64,000 nt of DNA from DATAGF01 sp963813355 (GCA_963813355.1 CAWEYS010000010.1:1-64000), one strand, 5' to 3'. Shown: positions 45,666 to 55,229, counted from the first letter of the stretch. Notes: generated by a model from the letters alone, not told the origin. A program made the numbers and translations.

Positions 45666-47414
45666 TCAGGCCCCCGCGCCGGCCGGGACGGCCGCGGTCG
45701 CCTTGGCGTCCGTCGCCATCAGCTCGTCCACGTGCAGGACGAAGGTCGCGGCGGTGCCGATGACGCCCTTGGCGTGGGGCACCTTGTAGAGCGGGTCCTG
45801 CAGCTCCGGGTGCTCCTCGGCGTAGGCGCGCACCTCGTCCAGCGTGCGCCCGGTCTGTTCCAGGGCCCGCTCCATCTCGTCGCGGGCCTTCACCTTCGCC
45901 TCGCCGAGCGCCATCTGGACGCGGCTGTGGGCGTTGATCTCGCCCTCGCCGGAGGTCTCGACCGGCAGGTAGATCATGTCCTTGTACTGGTTCACCACGG
46001 CCGACTGGACGCCGTCGGACTGGGTGGAGGGCATGCACCCGAACGGCTTCAGGGACAGCACCATGTGGCACATGTCCTTGTTCGAGTAGTAGATGTTCTT
46101 GGCCACCTCGAGGTGGCCCTCGCCGCCGCCGGCGCGCGAGTTGTACATCGGGTGCCCGATGCGCTGGAGCTCGTACTGGTCGGTGAGCTCGTGCGGGATG
46201 TTGCCGAGGGCCTCGCGCAGGCGGTTCCACTCGCGGGTGAAGACGGCCTCGGCGAGCGAGAGGGCGGCGTTCTTCTTGCGGGCCCGCAGCTCGGCCGCCA
46301 TGCGCTTGTCGATGCGCCAGGCGGCGGGCATCGCCTCGTCCTCGGACACGCCCGCGCGGTCCGTGTTGGCCTGCTTGGCCTGGTGGATCATGTACATGAT
46401 CCAGGTGCCGATCGGCTCCACCAGCACCTGCGCGCCCTCGCGCTCGAGGAACGAGAACATGCGGTAGTTGCCGTCGCCCTCGGTGGTCTGGGCCCAGAAC
46501 TCGCCCGTGATCTTGACGATGGGCTTCACCCGGGTGCGGTCGACGCGCACCGTGCGCAGGTTGTCCGCCACCTCACCGATCGCCTCGATGTACTCCTTGC
46601 CGAGGAGCGCGTCCGCGAACTTGCCGGCGTTCTCCGCCATCCCCCCCACGGCGGGCAGCGACTTGAGGAAGGCGCCCATGCGGCCGTCGAGCCGCTGGTT
46701 GCGGTGGGTGCGGAAGACCTCCTTCAGATCCTCCATCGCCCGCTCCATCGCCCGGTCGGTCGCGCCCTCCTCGACCTCGAAGGGCCGCATCTGGTAGCCG
46801 ACGTCGTTGAGGACGTCGCCCATGTTGAGGGCGTTCAGGAACCCCAGGAAGAAGTCGACGTTCATCTCGAACCCGTCGGCCTCGCCCGCCTGGTTGAACC
46901 CGCCCGACTGCTGGAACAGCAGGACGCGGAAGCCGTCGAAGCCGGAGTTGCGCAGGGCCAGGCGGTATTCGGCCTCGTACATGCCGAAGCGACAGGGCCC
47001 GCAGGCGCCCGCCGTGACGAAGATGTACTTGTCGATGATGTCCTGGCGGGACATCCCGTCCGACTCGAGCCCCTGGAGGAACTGCACCAGGTTCCCCACG
47101 GTGAAGTAGGTGGGGTTGCACTGGCCGTTGTTGCCGTACTCCTTGCCGAGCTGGAAGGCGGCCACGTCGGGGCACGGCAGGACCTCCGGCCGGTAGCCCA
47201 GCCCCTCGAGCGCCCCGTGGATCAGCTCCTCGTGCTTCCAGGTGAGCCCGCCGTAGAGCACGGTGGTGTGGGGCCGCTGCGACGCCGTGAAGCGGTGCTC
47301 GACGGGCCGCGCGTGCGGCTCGCGCTCCACCTCCTCGATGCCGAGCTCGCGAGCGAGTCGCGCCCGCTCCTCCTCGAGTCGCCTCTGGATGAGGTCCTCG
47401 GACGTCGCGGACAT
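45666..47414 (-). CDS. 2-hydroxyacyl-CoA dehydratase (HgdB/BcrC-like) subunit
   Basis: A 582-residue protein with conserved Cys motifs that should bind an iron-sulfur cluster: GNNGQCNPTYFTVGNLVQ, TAGACGPCRFGMYEAEYR and SLKPFGCMPSTQSDG. QQSGGFNQ and ITGEFWAQTTEGDGNY are also family-like. ATG 47414 has a strong ribosome site, gggagggg. It would be the reductase-like partner of the downstream activase, acting on an unknown acyl-CoA or acting as a different radical reductase. The promoter region holds SARP-type repeats. Confidence 0.87.
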   Translation of the reverse strand: MSATSEDLIQRRLEEERARLARELGIEEVEREPHARPVEHRFTASQRPHTTVLYGGLTWKHEELIHGALEGLGYRPEVLPCPDVAAFQLGKEYGNNGQCNPTYFTVGNLVQFLQGLESDGMSRQDIIDKYIFVTAGACGPCRFGMYEAEYRLALRNSGFDGFRVLLFQQSGGFNQAGEADGFEMNVDFFLGFLNALNMGDVLNDVGYQMRPFEVEEGATDRAMERAMEDLKEVFRTHRNQRLDGRMGAFLKSLPAVGGMAENAGKFADALLGKEYIEAIGEVADNLRTVRVDRTRVKPIVKITGEFWAQTTEGDGNYRMFSFLEREGAQVLVEPIGTWIMYMIHQAKQANTDRAGVSEDEAMPAAWRIDKRMAAELRARKKNAALSLAEAVFTREWNRLREALGNIPHELTDQYELQRIGHPMYNSRAGGGEGHLEVAKNIYYSNKDMCHMVLSLKPFGCMPSTQSDGVQSAVVNQYKDMIYLPVETSGEGEINAHSRVQMALGEAKVKARDEMERALEQTGRTLDEVRAYAEEHPELQDPLYKVPHAKGVIGTAATFVLHVDELMATDAKATAAVPAGAGA

Positions 47415-47467
47415 GCGCCCCTCCCGATCCGTTGTGCGGCCGCCGGCGGCCCGTTGGAGTGGTCCTA

Positions 47468-47518
47468 TCCGACCGGGCTCACGGCCCACTCCCCGCCCAC
47501 TCACGGTTCACTCACGAG
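47468..47518. promoter_or_regulatory. SARP-type operator: heptamers every 11 bp
   Basis: Heptamers TCCGACC (47468), TCACGGC (47479), TCCCCGC (47490), TCACGGT (47501) and TCACGAG (47512) start exactly 11 bp apart, with 4-bp spacers such as ccac, ccac and tcac. SARP regulators bind direct heptamers at this spacing just upstream of a -10. Candidate -10 elements are TAAGCT (47530, towards the regulator) and TAGGAC on the minus strand (47463-47468, towards the dehydratase). Confidence 0.7.
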
Positions 47519-47547
47519 CGGCGGCGGGGTAAGCTCACGCCCCCGCC

Positions 47548-50500
47548 GTGCGGCGCATCTACGGAGGGCGGCCCGTGCCCCGCAGCCCCGCCTCAGACCC
47601 GACTCCCGCCACGGGGGCGACCCCTCGGGGACGGAGGCTGCCCCCGCCGCTGCCGCGGCCGTGCCTGCCGCGCGCCCGCCTCGTGGCGGCGGCGCGGGAG
47701 GGGCTCGCCGCGGGCCTGCTGCGCATCGTGGCGGGAGCCGGCTACGGCAAGACCACGCTGCTCGCGCAGGCCGTCTCGGGCCTCGACGCGCCGACGGCCT
47801 GGGTCACGTGCGACCCTCGCCGCGGCCGGCCCTCGCTCGTCGATGCGCTCGCCGCGACCCTCGCGCACGCCCTCCCCGGCCTCACCGTCCTGCCGCGGCG
47901 GGTGCGCCCCGAGCGCCGCGCGGTCGCCCTCTGCGAGGAGATCGCGGCCCGGGCGGAGGACGGGGTCGTGGTCGTCATCGACGACGCCCACCTGCTCCTC
48001 GGGAGCCGGGGCGAGACCGAGCTCGCGGCGCTCGCCCGCGAGCTGCCGGCCCGGGCGAGCCTGGCCGTCGCCTCTCGATGGACGCTCCTCGGCCCCCTCG
48101 GGGGCGCCCGGCCCGACGCGGTGACCCTCGCCGAGGCGGAGCTCGCGCTCGCCCCGGAGGAGGCCCGCGAGCTGGTGGTGGCGCTCGGCTCGGACGCGTC
48201 GCCCGAGGCGGCGGCCGAGCTGGCGGGCGAGGCCGAGGGCTGGATGGCGGGCCTCGTGCTGTCGGCGCGGCCCGGCGGCGATCCCCTCGATTACCTGCTC
48301 CGCGAGGTCGTCGATCCCCTGCCCGAGGCGGCCGCCCGGTTCCTCGAGGACACGAGCCACCTCGACCGGTTCAGCGCCGAGATGGCGGCCCGCGTCACGG
48401 GCTGCGAGGACGCGGCCGCGCTGCTGGCGCTCCTCGAGGAGCGGCGCGCGTTCCTCACGCCGGCCGAAGGGGGGCCGGGCTGGCGCCGGCACCACCGCAT
48501 GCTGCGGGCGGCGCTGCATCGCCATGTGGCGTCCCGGCCGCCGGCCCGCAGCGCCGACCTGCACCGCCGGGCGGCGCAGGCGTGGGAGGCGGTCGGCGAG
48601 CCCGAGCCCGCGGCCCGCCACCACCTCGCCGCCGGCGACCTCTCCGCGGCGGTCGCCACCCTCGCGGCCGTGGGGGGCGGCGAGGCCGGGCGGCGCCCTC
48701 CTGTGGAGGACTGGCTGCGGGCCGTGCCCCCCGGCGCCTGGTCGGACCTGCCGGGACCGGTGCTCGCGCAGGCGTCCCAGCTCTTCTACCGCGCCGACCA
48801 CCTCGGCGCGTTCGCGGCGATGGAGTCGGCCGCGCGGGAGCTGCTCGCGCGCGGCGACCGCCGGCGGGCCGCCGTGGTGCTCGTGCGCCTGCTGCGCGCC
48901 GCCCCTCTCGCCGGAGGCATCTACGACCGCACGATCGCGGTCGCGAGCGAGCTCGTGCCCCGCCTGGACGACGAGGACGCCCGCCTCCTGGCGGCGGCCC
49001 ATGTAATGCTCGCGCTGCTGCTCGGGGAATCCTGCCGCTACGACGAGGCCGAGCACGAGCTCGCGGCGGCGCTCGACGCCGCTCCCGGGGAGCCCGTGGC
49101 GGCCGCATGGGCGGCGGCGACGAGGGCCTTCGTCGTCGACCATCCGCAGGGTCGCCGGCCCCAGGCCCTGGCCGCGCTCGACGAGGCGATCGCCGCGCTG
49201 ACGGAGAGCGCGGGCGCCGACACGCTCAACTACCTGCTCTACGCGCGGGCCTTCCGCTCGCTGATCCTCAGCGACGCCGGGCGCTTCGCCGACGCGCTCG
49301 ACGAGGCCGACCGCCTGGGCGCCGCCGCCGCCGACCGCGGCCTCGCACGGCTGGGTGTCCCGGTGGTGGCGATGCTGCGCTTCGTCCCGCTCGCCGGCCT
49401 CGGCCAGCTGGACCGGCTGGGGAGCGAGCTGGCGCGCAGCGCCCCGGCGTTCCACCGGCTCGCCGGGGCCCTGCGCGGCTACCGCCACGACGTGGCCGCC
49501 GCCCAGCTGGCGGCGGTGACGGGCGACCACACCGGCGTGACCCGCGCCGTCCAGGCCGCCCGGGAGGGCCTCGCGGAGCACGGCCTGCCCTACGACAGCG
49601 CGATGGCCCTCGCCGACCTCGCCCGCGCCGCTGCGACGGCCGACCTGCCCGAGACCGCGCGGTCGCTGGCCGACGAGGCCCGGGGCGTGGCGGAGCGGGC
49701 CGGGGCGCCGTGGCCGCTCGCGCGCACGGCGATGGTCGCCGCGGCCGTGCGAGCTGCGGGAGCCGAGGGCGACGCCGCCCTGGGGGACGCCCTGCGGCGC
49801 TCGACGGACCCCCGCCTCGAGGCGCTGTGGTCGCGCCGCGAGCGGTCGCTGGCGACAACCCTGCTGCCGCGCGCCCTCGCCCGCGACGTCGGGCCCCGCG
49901 ACGTGGTCGTGCGGCTCGCCCGCGCCTGCGGCGGCGAGGTGCTCGCGGCGTGCGCCGAGGGGGCGGCGGAGGCGGCCCCCGAGGTCCGCCTCGCGCTGGC
50001 CGAGGCCGCGGCGGGAGCCGTCGCCTCCGACCGCGCGCTCGGGCGCATGCTCGAGGACCCCGAGGCCGCGGTGCGCGACGCAGCGCGGCGCGCCCGCGCG
50101 ACGCGGCGGCACGGTGCGGCGAGCGGGTCCGTGCGCCTGGTCACCCTCGGCGGCTTCGCCGTGGAGCGGGACGGGCGGCGCGTCCCGGACGCCGACTTCG
50201 GCCGCCAGAAGGCGCGCGCGCTCCTCGCGGTGCTCGCCTGCGCGCGCGGCGCGGTGCACCGTGAGGAGCTCGTCGGCGTCCTCTGGCCGGAGCTGCCCGA
50301 GCGCCGGGGGATCGCCGCCCTTCACTCCACGCTCTATGCCCTGCGCCGCGTCCTCGAGCCGCACCTGTCGGCGCGCGACGCCTCGGCGCTGGTGGTCTCG
50401 GAGGGCCCGACCTACCGGCTCGTCCTCGGCGAGCTGAGCGGCTGGGACGCCGACGAGTTCCTGCGCGCCGCCGCCGCGGGCCTGTCGGCGCCGGCCGACC

Positions 50501-50880
50501 GCGCCCCCGCCCGCCTGCGCGAGGCCGAGGCGCTGTACGCCGGGCAGCTGCTTCCCGAGTGGGCCTTCGCGCCGTGGACCCAGCCGCTCCGCACCGAGCT
50601 CGAGGAGGCCCATCGGGCCGTCCTGTTCGCGGTGGCGGAGCGCATGGCCGAGGCCGGCCGCGCGAGCGAGGCCATCAGCCGCTACCGCCTCCTGCTCGCG
50701 CTCGAGCCCGAGCGCGAGGGCTGGCACCGCGCCCTCATGCGCACCTACGCGGCCGCCGGCGAGCGCGCGCTCGCGCTGCGCCAGTTCCACGCCTGCCGGA
50801 CCCTCCTCCGCGAGCGGCTCGGGGTGGCGCCGAGCCGCGAGACTCGCGACCTCCACACCCGGATCCTGCGCGAGGGGTGA
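47548..50880 (+). CDS. ATPase-SARP transcriptional regulator (1110 aa)
   Basis: N-terminal STAND/MalT-like ATPase: Walker A VAGAGYGKTTLL (about 63-72) and Walker B VVVVIDDAHLLL (about 140-151). A long helical TPR-like middle follows (about 300-850). The last 250 residues are a SARP module: winged-helix RLVTLGGFAVERDGRRVPD, RALLAVLACARGAVHREELV, LWPELPERRGIAALHSTLYA, then a BTAD domain ending ALRQFHACRTLLRERLGVAP. In classic SARPs the DNA-binding part is N-terminal; here it is C-terminal, as in a LuxR-LAL layout. Starts at GTG 47548, divergent from the dehydratase operon and next to the 11-bp repeats. Confidence 0.88.
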   Translation: MRRIYGGRPVPRSPASDPTPATGATPRGRRLPPPLPRPCLPRARLVAAAREGLAAGLLRIVAGAGYGKTTLLAQAVSGLDAPTAWVTCDPRRGRPSLVDALAATLAHALPGLTVLPRRVRPERRAVALCEEIAARAEDGVVVVIDDAHLLLGSRGETELAALARELPARASLAVASRWTLLGPLGGARPDAVTLAEAELALAPEEARELVVALGSDASPEAAAELAGEAEGWMAGLVLSARPGGDPLDYLLREVVDPLPEAAARFLEDTSHLDRFSAEMAARVTGCEDAAALLALLEERRAFLTPAEGGPGWRRHHRMLRAALHRHVASRPPARSADLHRRAAQAWEAVGEPEPAARHHLAAGDLSAAVATLAAVGGGEAGRRPPVEDWLRAVPPGAWSDLPGPVLAQASQLFYRADHLGAFAAMESAARELLARGDRRRAAVVLVRLLRAAPLAGGIYDRTIAVASELVPRLDDEDARLLAAAHVMLALLLGESCRYDEAEHELAAALDAAPGEPVAAAWAAATRAFVVDHPQGRRPQALAALDEAIAALTESAGADTLNYLLYARAFRSLILSDAGRFADALDEADRLGAAAADRGLARLGVPVVAMLRFVPLAGLGQLDRLGSELARSAPAFHRLAGALRGYRHDVAAAQLAAVTGDHTGVTRAVQAAREGLAEHGLPYDSAMALADLARAAATADLPETARSLADEARGVAERAGAPWPLARTAMVAAAVRAAGAEGDAALGDALRRSTDPRLEALWSRRERSLATTLLPRALARDVGPRDVVVRLARACGGEVLAACAEGAAEAAPEVRLALAEAAAGAVASDRALGRMLEDPEAAVRDAARRARATRRHGAASGSVRLVTLGGFAVERDGRRVPDADFGRQKARALLAVLACARGAVHREELVGVLWPELPERRGIAALHSTLYALRRVLEPHLSARDASALVVSEGPTYRLVLGELSGWDADEFLRAAAAGLSAPADRAPARLREAEALYAGQLLPEWAFAPWTQPLRTELEEAHRAVLFAVAERMAEAGRASEAISRYRLLLALEPEREGWHRALMRTYAAAGERALALRQFHACRTLLRERLGVAPSRETRDLHTRILREG

Positions 50881-50894
50881 CGGAGGCGGTGGCG

Positions 50895-51272
50895 TCAGCG
50901 GAAGCGGCGGCTCTCCCGGACGACCCAGACGATCACGAGCGCCAGCGCGGCGATCAGCGCCAGCACCCCGAGCGGCGTGAGCCGGTCCTCGAGCAGCGGG
51001 AAGCCCGCGATGAGGAGGAAGGCGATGCCGAGGCCCGCGATGATGATCACGGCCCGCTGCCACGGCTTGAGCACCAGCCAGGCGAGCTGGTTCTGGCGGA
51101 AGTAGTTGTAGCCGAACACCGCCAGGGCGGCGACGAAGAGCACCAGGATGATGCGCTCGGCCGAGACGGCGAGCGCGCCGAACCCCTCCTGCCAGACGAG
51201 CACGATCCCCGCGATCGCGGCGATGATCAGGAAGTTCCGGACCCCCACCCAGTTGATGCGGCGCACCTTCAT
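50895..51272 (-). CDS. small membrane protein, unrecognised
   Basis: A 125-residue protein with about four hydrophobic helices (VRNFLIIAAIAGIVLVW, IILVLFVAALAVFGYNYF, AVIIIAGLGIAFLLIAGF, LGVLALIAALALVIVWVV) and a basic C-terminus. ATG 51272 overlaps the thrS stop by 4 bases, so it is translated with thrS. No family recognised. Confidence 0.7.
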   Translation of the reverse strand: MKVRRINWVGVRNFLIIAAIAGIVLVWQEGFGALAVSAERIILVLFVAALAVFGYNYFRQNQLAWLVLKPWQRAVIIIAGLGIAFLLIAGFPLLEDRLTPLGVLALIAALALVIVWVVRESRRFR

Positions 51273-53173
51273 CCGCTCCTCGCCTCGTCGGCCAGGCGCT
51301 CGGCCAGCTGCTCGACCGGCACCGCGCCCAGGTCGCCCTCCCCGCGGGCGCGCGCCGACGCGGTGCCCGCCTCGGCCTCGCGGTCGCCGACCACCAGCAG
51401 GTAGGGGACCTTCGCCAGCTCGCCGTCGCGGATCCGGCGGCCGACCGACTCGCCGCGGGCGTCGACCTCGGCGCGCAGGCCCTCCTCGCGCAGGCGCACG
51501 CGCACCCGCTCGGCGTAGGGGGCGTGGCGGTCGGCGACGGGCAGCACGCGGGCATGCTCGGGCGCGAGCCAGAACGGGAACGCGCCCGCGCCGTTCTCGA
51601 TCAGGATCCCCAGGAAGCGCTCGATCGACCCGGTCACGGCGCGGTGGATCATGACCGGCCGCTCCTCGGCGTCCTCGGGCGTGGTGTACGTCAGCTCGAA
51701 GCGCTCGGGCATGTAGAAGTCGAGCTGGCAGGTGCCGAGCTGCCAGGAGCGCCCCATGGTGTCGGCGACGTGGAAGTCGATCTTGGGGCCGTAGAAGGCG
51801 CCGTCGCCCTCCTTGAGCTCGTGGGGCCGGTCGCCCAGCGCCACGCGGAGCGCCTCCTCGGCGGCGTCCCACATCTCCGGCGCCCCGCTCGCCTTCTCGG
51901 GCCGGGTCGCCAGCTTGAGCGCGACGTCCCCGAGCCCGAACCGCGCGTAGAAGCCCTGGATCAGGTCGAGGACCGCGCGCACCTCCTCGGTCACCTGGTC
52001 GAGGCGGCAGAAGATGTGCGCGTCGTCCTGGGTGAAGGCCCGCACGCGGAAGAGGCCGTGCAGGACGCCCGACAGCTCGTGGCGGTGGACGTGCCCGAGC
52101 TCCGCGTAGCGGATCGGCAGGTCGCGGTAGCTGCGCCGCCGGCTGCGGTAGACGAGGCACGCGCCCGGGCAGTTCATCGGCTTGAGCGCGAACCTCCCCT
52201 CGTCCACGTCGGTGAAGTACATGTTGTCGTGATAGTGCTCCCAGTGGCCGCTGCGGTGCCAGAGCTCCTCCGAGAGCAGCGTGGGCGTCTGGATCTCGTC
52301 GTAGCCCATGCGCCGGAGGTCGGCGCGCACCGCCTCCTTGATGCCGTTGACCACGACCATCCCGTTCGGCAGGAAGAACGGGAATCCCGGTCCGGCGTCG
52401 TCGAAGTGGAAGATGCCCAGCTCGCGCCCGAGCCGGCGATGGTCGCGCGCGCGCGCCTCCTCGAGGGCGGCCAGGTGGGCCTCGAGCTCCTGCGACGTGG
52501 GGAACGCGGTCGCGTAGACGCGGGTCAGCTGGGGGTTCTTCTCGCTGCCGCGCCAGTAGGCGCCGGCGACCGAGAGCAGCTTCACGGCGCCGATGCGGCC
52601 GGTGTCGTGGAGGTGGGGCCCCTGGCAGAGGTCGACGAAGTCGCCGTCGCGGTAGAGCGAGACCGTCGCCTCCCCCCGCCCGGCCAGCTCGTCCACCTGG
52701 TCGACCTTGTAGTCCTCTCCGCGCTCGGCGAAGTACTCGCGGGCGCCCTCGATGCTCATCACGGTGCGCTGGAAGGGCGACGCGGCGCCGATCAGGCGTG
52801 CCATCTCGGCCTCGATCGCGGGGAAGTCCTCCTCGGTGAGCGGCCGCGGCGGGTCGAAGTCGTAGTAGAAGCCGTCGTCGATCGGCGGGCCGAAGCCCAG
52901 CGTGGTCCCGGGCACGACCGACTGGACGGCCTCGGCCATGACGTGGGCGGCCGAGTGGCGCATCACGTAGAGGTAGTCGGCGCCGCTCTTGGGCGTGACG
53001 ATCTCGATGGCGTCGCCGTCGTCGAGCGGCCGCGCGAGGTCGCGGACCTCATCGCCCACCCGCACGGCGACCGCCGCCTTGGCCAGCCCGGGGCCGATGG
53101 CGGCCGCGGCGTCGTGGCCCGTGGCTCCGTCGGGCAACTCCAGCCGGCTGCCGTCGGGGAGGGTCACGGTCAT
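51269..53173 (-). CDS. thrS: threonyl-tRNA synthetase
   Basis: A class II synthetase of 634 residues: N-terminal TGS domain (TVTLPDGSRLELPDG), editing domain (HSAAHVMAEAVQ, YYDFDPPRPLTEEDF), catalytic core with the zinc Cys in KPMNCPGACLVY, motif 2 FRVRAFTQDDAHIFC and motif 3 VTGSIERFLGILIE, and a C-terminal anticodon domain. ATG 53173 (MTVTLPDGS) fits the usual family start; an in-frame ATG at 53200 adds nine residues. No T-box leader seen in the 60-base upstream region. Confidence 0.96.
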   Translation of the reverse strand: MTVTLPDGSRLELPDGATGHDAAAAIGPGLAKAAVAVRVGDEVRDLARPLDDGDAIEIVTPKSGADYLYVMRHSAAHVMAEAVQSVVPGTTLGFGPPIDDGFYYDFDPPRPLTEEDFPAIEAEMARLIGAASPFQRTVMSIEGAREYFAERGEDYKVDQVDELAGRGEATVSLYRDGDFVDLCQGPHLHDTGRIGAVKLLSVAGAYWRGSEKNPQLTRVYATAFPTSQELEAHLAALEEARARDHRRLGRELGIFHFDDAGPGFPFFLPNGMVVVNGIKEAVRADLRRMGYDEIQTPTLLSEELWHRSGHWEHYHDNMYFTDVDEGRFALKPMNCPGACLVYRSRRRSYRDLPIRYAELGHVHRHELSGVLHGLFRVRAFTQDDAHIFCRLDQVTEEVRAVLDLIQGFYARFGLGDVALKLATRPEKASGAPEMWDAAEEALRVALGDRPHELKEGDGAFYGPKIDFHVADTMGRSWQLGTCQLDFYMPERFELTYTTPEDAEERPVMIHRAVTGSIERFLGILIENGAGAFPFWLAPEHARVLPVADRHAPYAERVRVRLREEGLRAEVDARGESVGRRIRDGELAKVPYLLVVGDREAEAGTASARARGEGDLGAVPVEQLAERLADEARSG

Positions 53174-53261
53174 GCCGGGGCGATAGTACCAACGGGTCAT
53201 CCGGCCCCCGCCGGCCCCTGCCGGGGTTGCCCGAGGCGCCCGGCGGGGGAATGATCAGGGC

Positions 53262-53765
53262 GTGCTGCAGCGCTTCCTCTACACGCCGGCGGGGCGGGTG
53301 CGGGTGCCGCGGATGTTCGCGGTCGTCATCGCGTGCGTCGCCCTCGCCATCTTCGGGAGCTTCCTGCTCGTCGTCACCCCGGTGCTCGCCGACCACGAGG
53401 GCATCCAGACGCTCTGGGTGCTCTTCTCCGTCTTCCTGTTGAAGTTCCCGCTCGTCGCCCTCCTGTGGTGGTTCATCATCCGCAACAAGGAGTGGCCGGT
53501 GAGGCCTCCCAAGTGGAGCGACGAGGAGACGCACGAGATCCTCACCTACCTCGTCGGCGAGGCCGACCGCTCGATGACCCTCCCCGACGCCCCGGCCCGC
53601 CTGGCGTACCTGCAGCGCGAGGCCTGGAACGTGGCCGACCGCGTGGGCGGCGACCTCAAGGTCAACGCGGTCGACGTGGCTCTGCACATCGACCAGCTGC
53701 TCTCGCGACGGGCCGCCGGAAGGCCCGCGACTGAGGTATGGAGCCGGGCCCTCACGCCGACCTGA
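53262..53765 (+). CDS. two-helix membrane protein (167 aa), unrecognised
   Basis: Starts at GTG 53262. Two membrane helices, MFAVVIACVALAIFGSFLLV and LWVLFSVFLLKFPLVALLWW, are followed by a cytosolic helical domain with WSDEETHEILTYLVGEADRS and LQREAWNVADRVGGDLKVNA. The next gene starts 28 bases before its stop. I recognise no family. Confidence 0.7.
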   Translation: MLQRFLYTPAGRVRVPRMFAVVIACVALAIFGSFLLVVTPVLADHEGIQTLWVLFSVFLLKFPLVALLWWFIIRNKEWPVRPPKWSDEETHEILTYLVGEADRSMTLPDAPARLAYLQREAWNVADRVGGDLKVNAVDVALHIDQLLSRRAAGRPATEVWSRALTPT

Positions 53766-54325
53766 TGGCCGAGGGGATCCGGGCGGATGGCGAGGCCTAC
53801 CGGGCCATGCTCGCCGGGCGCCCGGCGGAGGCGGGCGCCCGGCTGCGGGAGGCCGCCGGGCTCTTCCGCGCCTCGTGGGAGGCGGCCCCGCCGCGCAGCT
53901 ACGGCCGCCTGGTCGCGTACCTGACCTCCGCGATCCTCGCGGGCGAGGGCACGGAGGCCGCGGCCTACGCGCGGGCCGAGCTCGAGGGCGCCTGCGACTC
54001 CCCCACCTCCTGCTACGCGCTGGCCGTGGCCGCCCTGGCCGAGGGCGACGACGCCGCCGCGGCCCGCGCGGCCGAGGCGATGCGGGAGGGCGGCGACGCG
54101 TTCGCGCGGGCGGCCGAGGCGCTGGCCGCGCTGGCGGCCCACGACGCGGGGCGCTACGGCGCCGCGGTCGCGGCCATCGTCGCCGACTTCGAGACGCGCG
54201 ACGCCCACCTCACCGGCGTCCCGGTGGCCGACACCGCCCTTCTGATGGAGGCGCTGGCCGGCGCCCGCGGCATGGCCGCCCGGCCACGCTCGCCGCTCAT
54301 GCCGGAGGCTCCGACTCCCGCCTGA
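53738..54325 (+). CDS. helical repeat protein (195 aa), unrecognised
   Basis: An Ala-rich soluble protein of TPR-like helix pairs (GEAYRAMLAGRPAEAGARLR, SYGRLVAYLTSAILAGEGTE, ALAAHDAGRYGAAVAAIVAD). ATG 53738 lies inside the previous gene, suggesting translational coupling. Function unknown; probably a scaffold. Confidence 0.65.
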   Translation: MEPGPHADLMAEGIRADGEAYRAMLAGRPAEAGARLREAAGLFRASWEAAPPRSYGRLVAYLTSAILAGEGTEAAAYARAELEGACDSPTSCYALAVAALAEGDDAAAARAAEAMREGGDAFARAAEALAALAAHDAGRYGAAVAAIVADFETRDAHLTGVPVADTALLMEALAGARGMAARPRSPLMPEAPTPA

Positions 54326-54371
54326 TCCGCCGGACCCGCGCGCTCCGCGCCCGCGCTCCGTCTTAGGTAGG

Positions 54372-55229
54372 GTGAACTCCGTGGGTGCGGCCTTCCTCAT
54401 AACGCTGCGCGAGGGGTTCGAGGCCGCGCTGATCGTGGCCATCGTGCTCGCCGCCGTCCACCGCGGCGGCCGACGGGGCCTCGACCGCTGGATCTGGGCC
54501 GGCGTGGGGGTGGCGCTGGCCCTGTCGATCGCCGTCGGGGCGGCGCTGCACCTGACCATCGAGGACCTCACGGGCGACGCCCGGCTGCGCACCTTCGCCG
54601 GCATCTGCCTCGCGGCCGCCGGCCTCCTCACCTGGATGATCTTCTGGATGCGCCGCCACGCGCGGGCGCTCAAGCGCGAGCTCGACGAGCGGGTCGAGGC
54701 CGCGCTGAGCCAGTCGGCGCTCGCGCTGGCCGGGGTGGCGTTCGTGGCCGTCGCCCGCGAGGGCCTGGAGACCGCGCTGTTCCTGATCTCGACGACGTCG
54801 GCCGACGACGGCCGCAGCGTCCTCATCGGCGGGCTCGCCGGCCTCGCCGCCGCCTGCGTCCTCGGCTACGTCGTCTACCGGGGAGGCCGCCGGATCCCGA
54901 TGAGGCTCTTCTTCCAGGTGACCGGCGTCCTGCTGATCCTCTTCGCCGCCGGGCTCTGCGCCCGCGCCGTCCAGTTCCTCCAGGCGGCCGGCGACGTGGG
55001 GACGGCGAACGACGCGGCCTACAACCTCACCGGGTTCGACTGGCTGACCGAGAGCACCCAGTCGGGCAAGTTCCTGGCCGGCATCTTCGGCTGGGACCCG
55101 CGCCCCAGCGTCGAGCAGGTCGCCGTGTACCTCCTGTACCTCGTGCCCGTGCTGGTGGCCTTCTTCTGGGAGGGGCGCCGGCCGGCGCCGGCCGCGGTCT
55201 CCGCCGGCGGTCAGCCCGCCGCCCGGTAG
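54372..55229 (+). CDS. FTR1/EfeU-type iron permease
   Basis: A 285-residue membrane protein with seven or so helices and both REGxE iron motifs: TLREGFEAALIVAI (13-17) and VAVAREGLETALFLI (129-133). A third conserved element, WDPRPSVEQVAVYLLYLVPV, closes the family pattern. It would import iron across the membrane. The partners EfeO and EfeB are not adjacent. GTG 54372 is the start; the 3' end overlaps the convergent small gene by 19 bases. Confidence 0.88.
   Translation: MNSVGAAFLITLREGFEAALIVAIVLAAVHRGGRRGLDRWIWAGVGVALALSIAVGAALHLTIEDLTGDARLRTFAGICLAAAGLLTWMIFWMRRHARALKRELDERVEAALSQSALALAGVAFVAVAREGLETALFLISTTSADDGRSVLIGGLAGLAAACVLGYVVYRGGRRIPMRLFFQVTGVLLILFAAGLCARAVQFLQAAGDVGTANDAAYNLTGFDWLTESTQSGKFLAGIFGWDPRPSVEQVAVYLLYLVPVLVAFFWEGRRPAPAAVSAGGQPAAR

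Noticed and set aside
42163..50264. Very long open frames opposite the dehydratase, activase and SARP genes
   Set aside because: They are antisense to genes with clear catalytic motifs and are rich in Arg, His, Leu and Val from complementary GC-rich codons; no family motifs appear.
53174..53261. T-box or other leader riboswitch before thrS
   Set aside because: The upstream region is only about 60-90 bases and has no T-box sequence or specifier stem.
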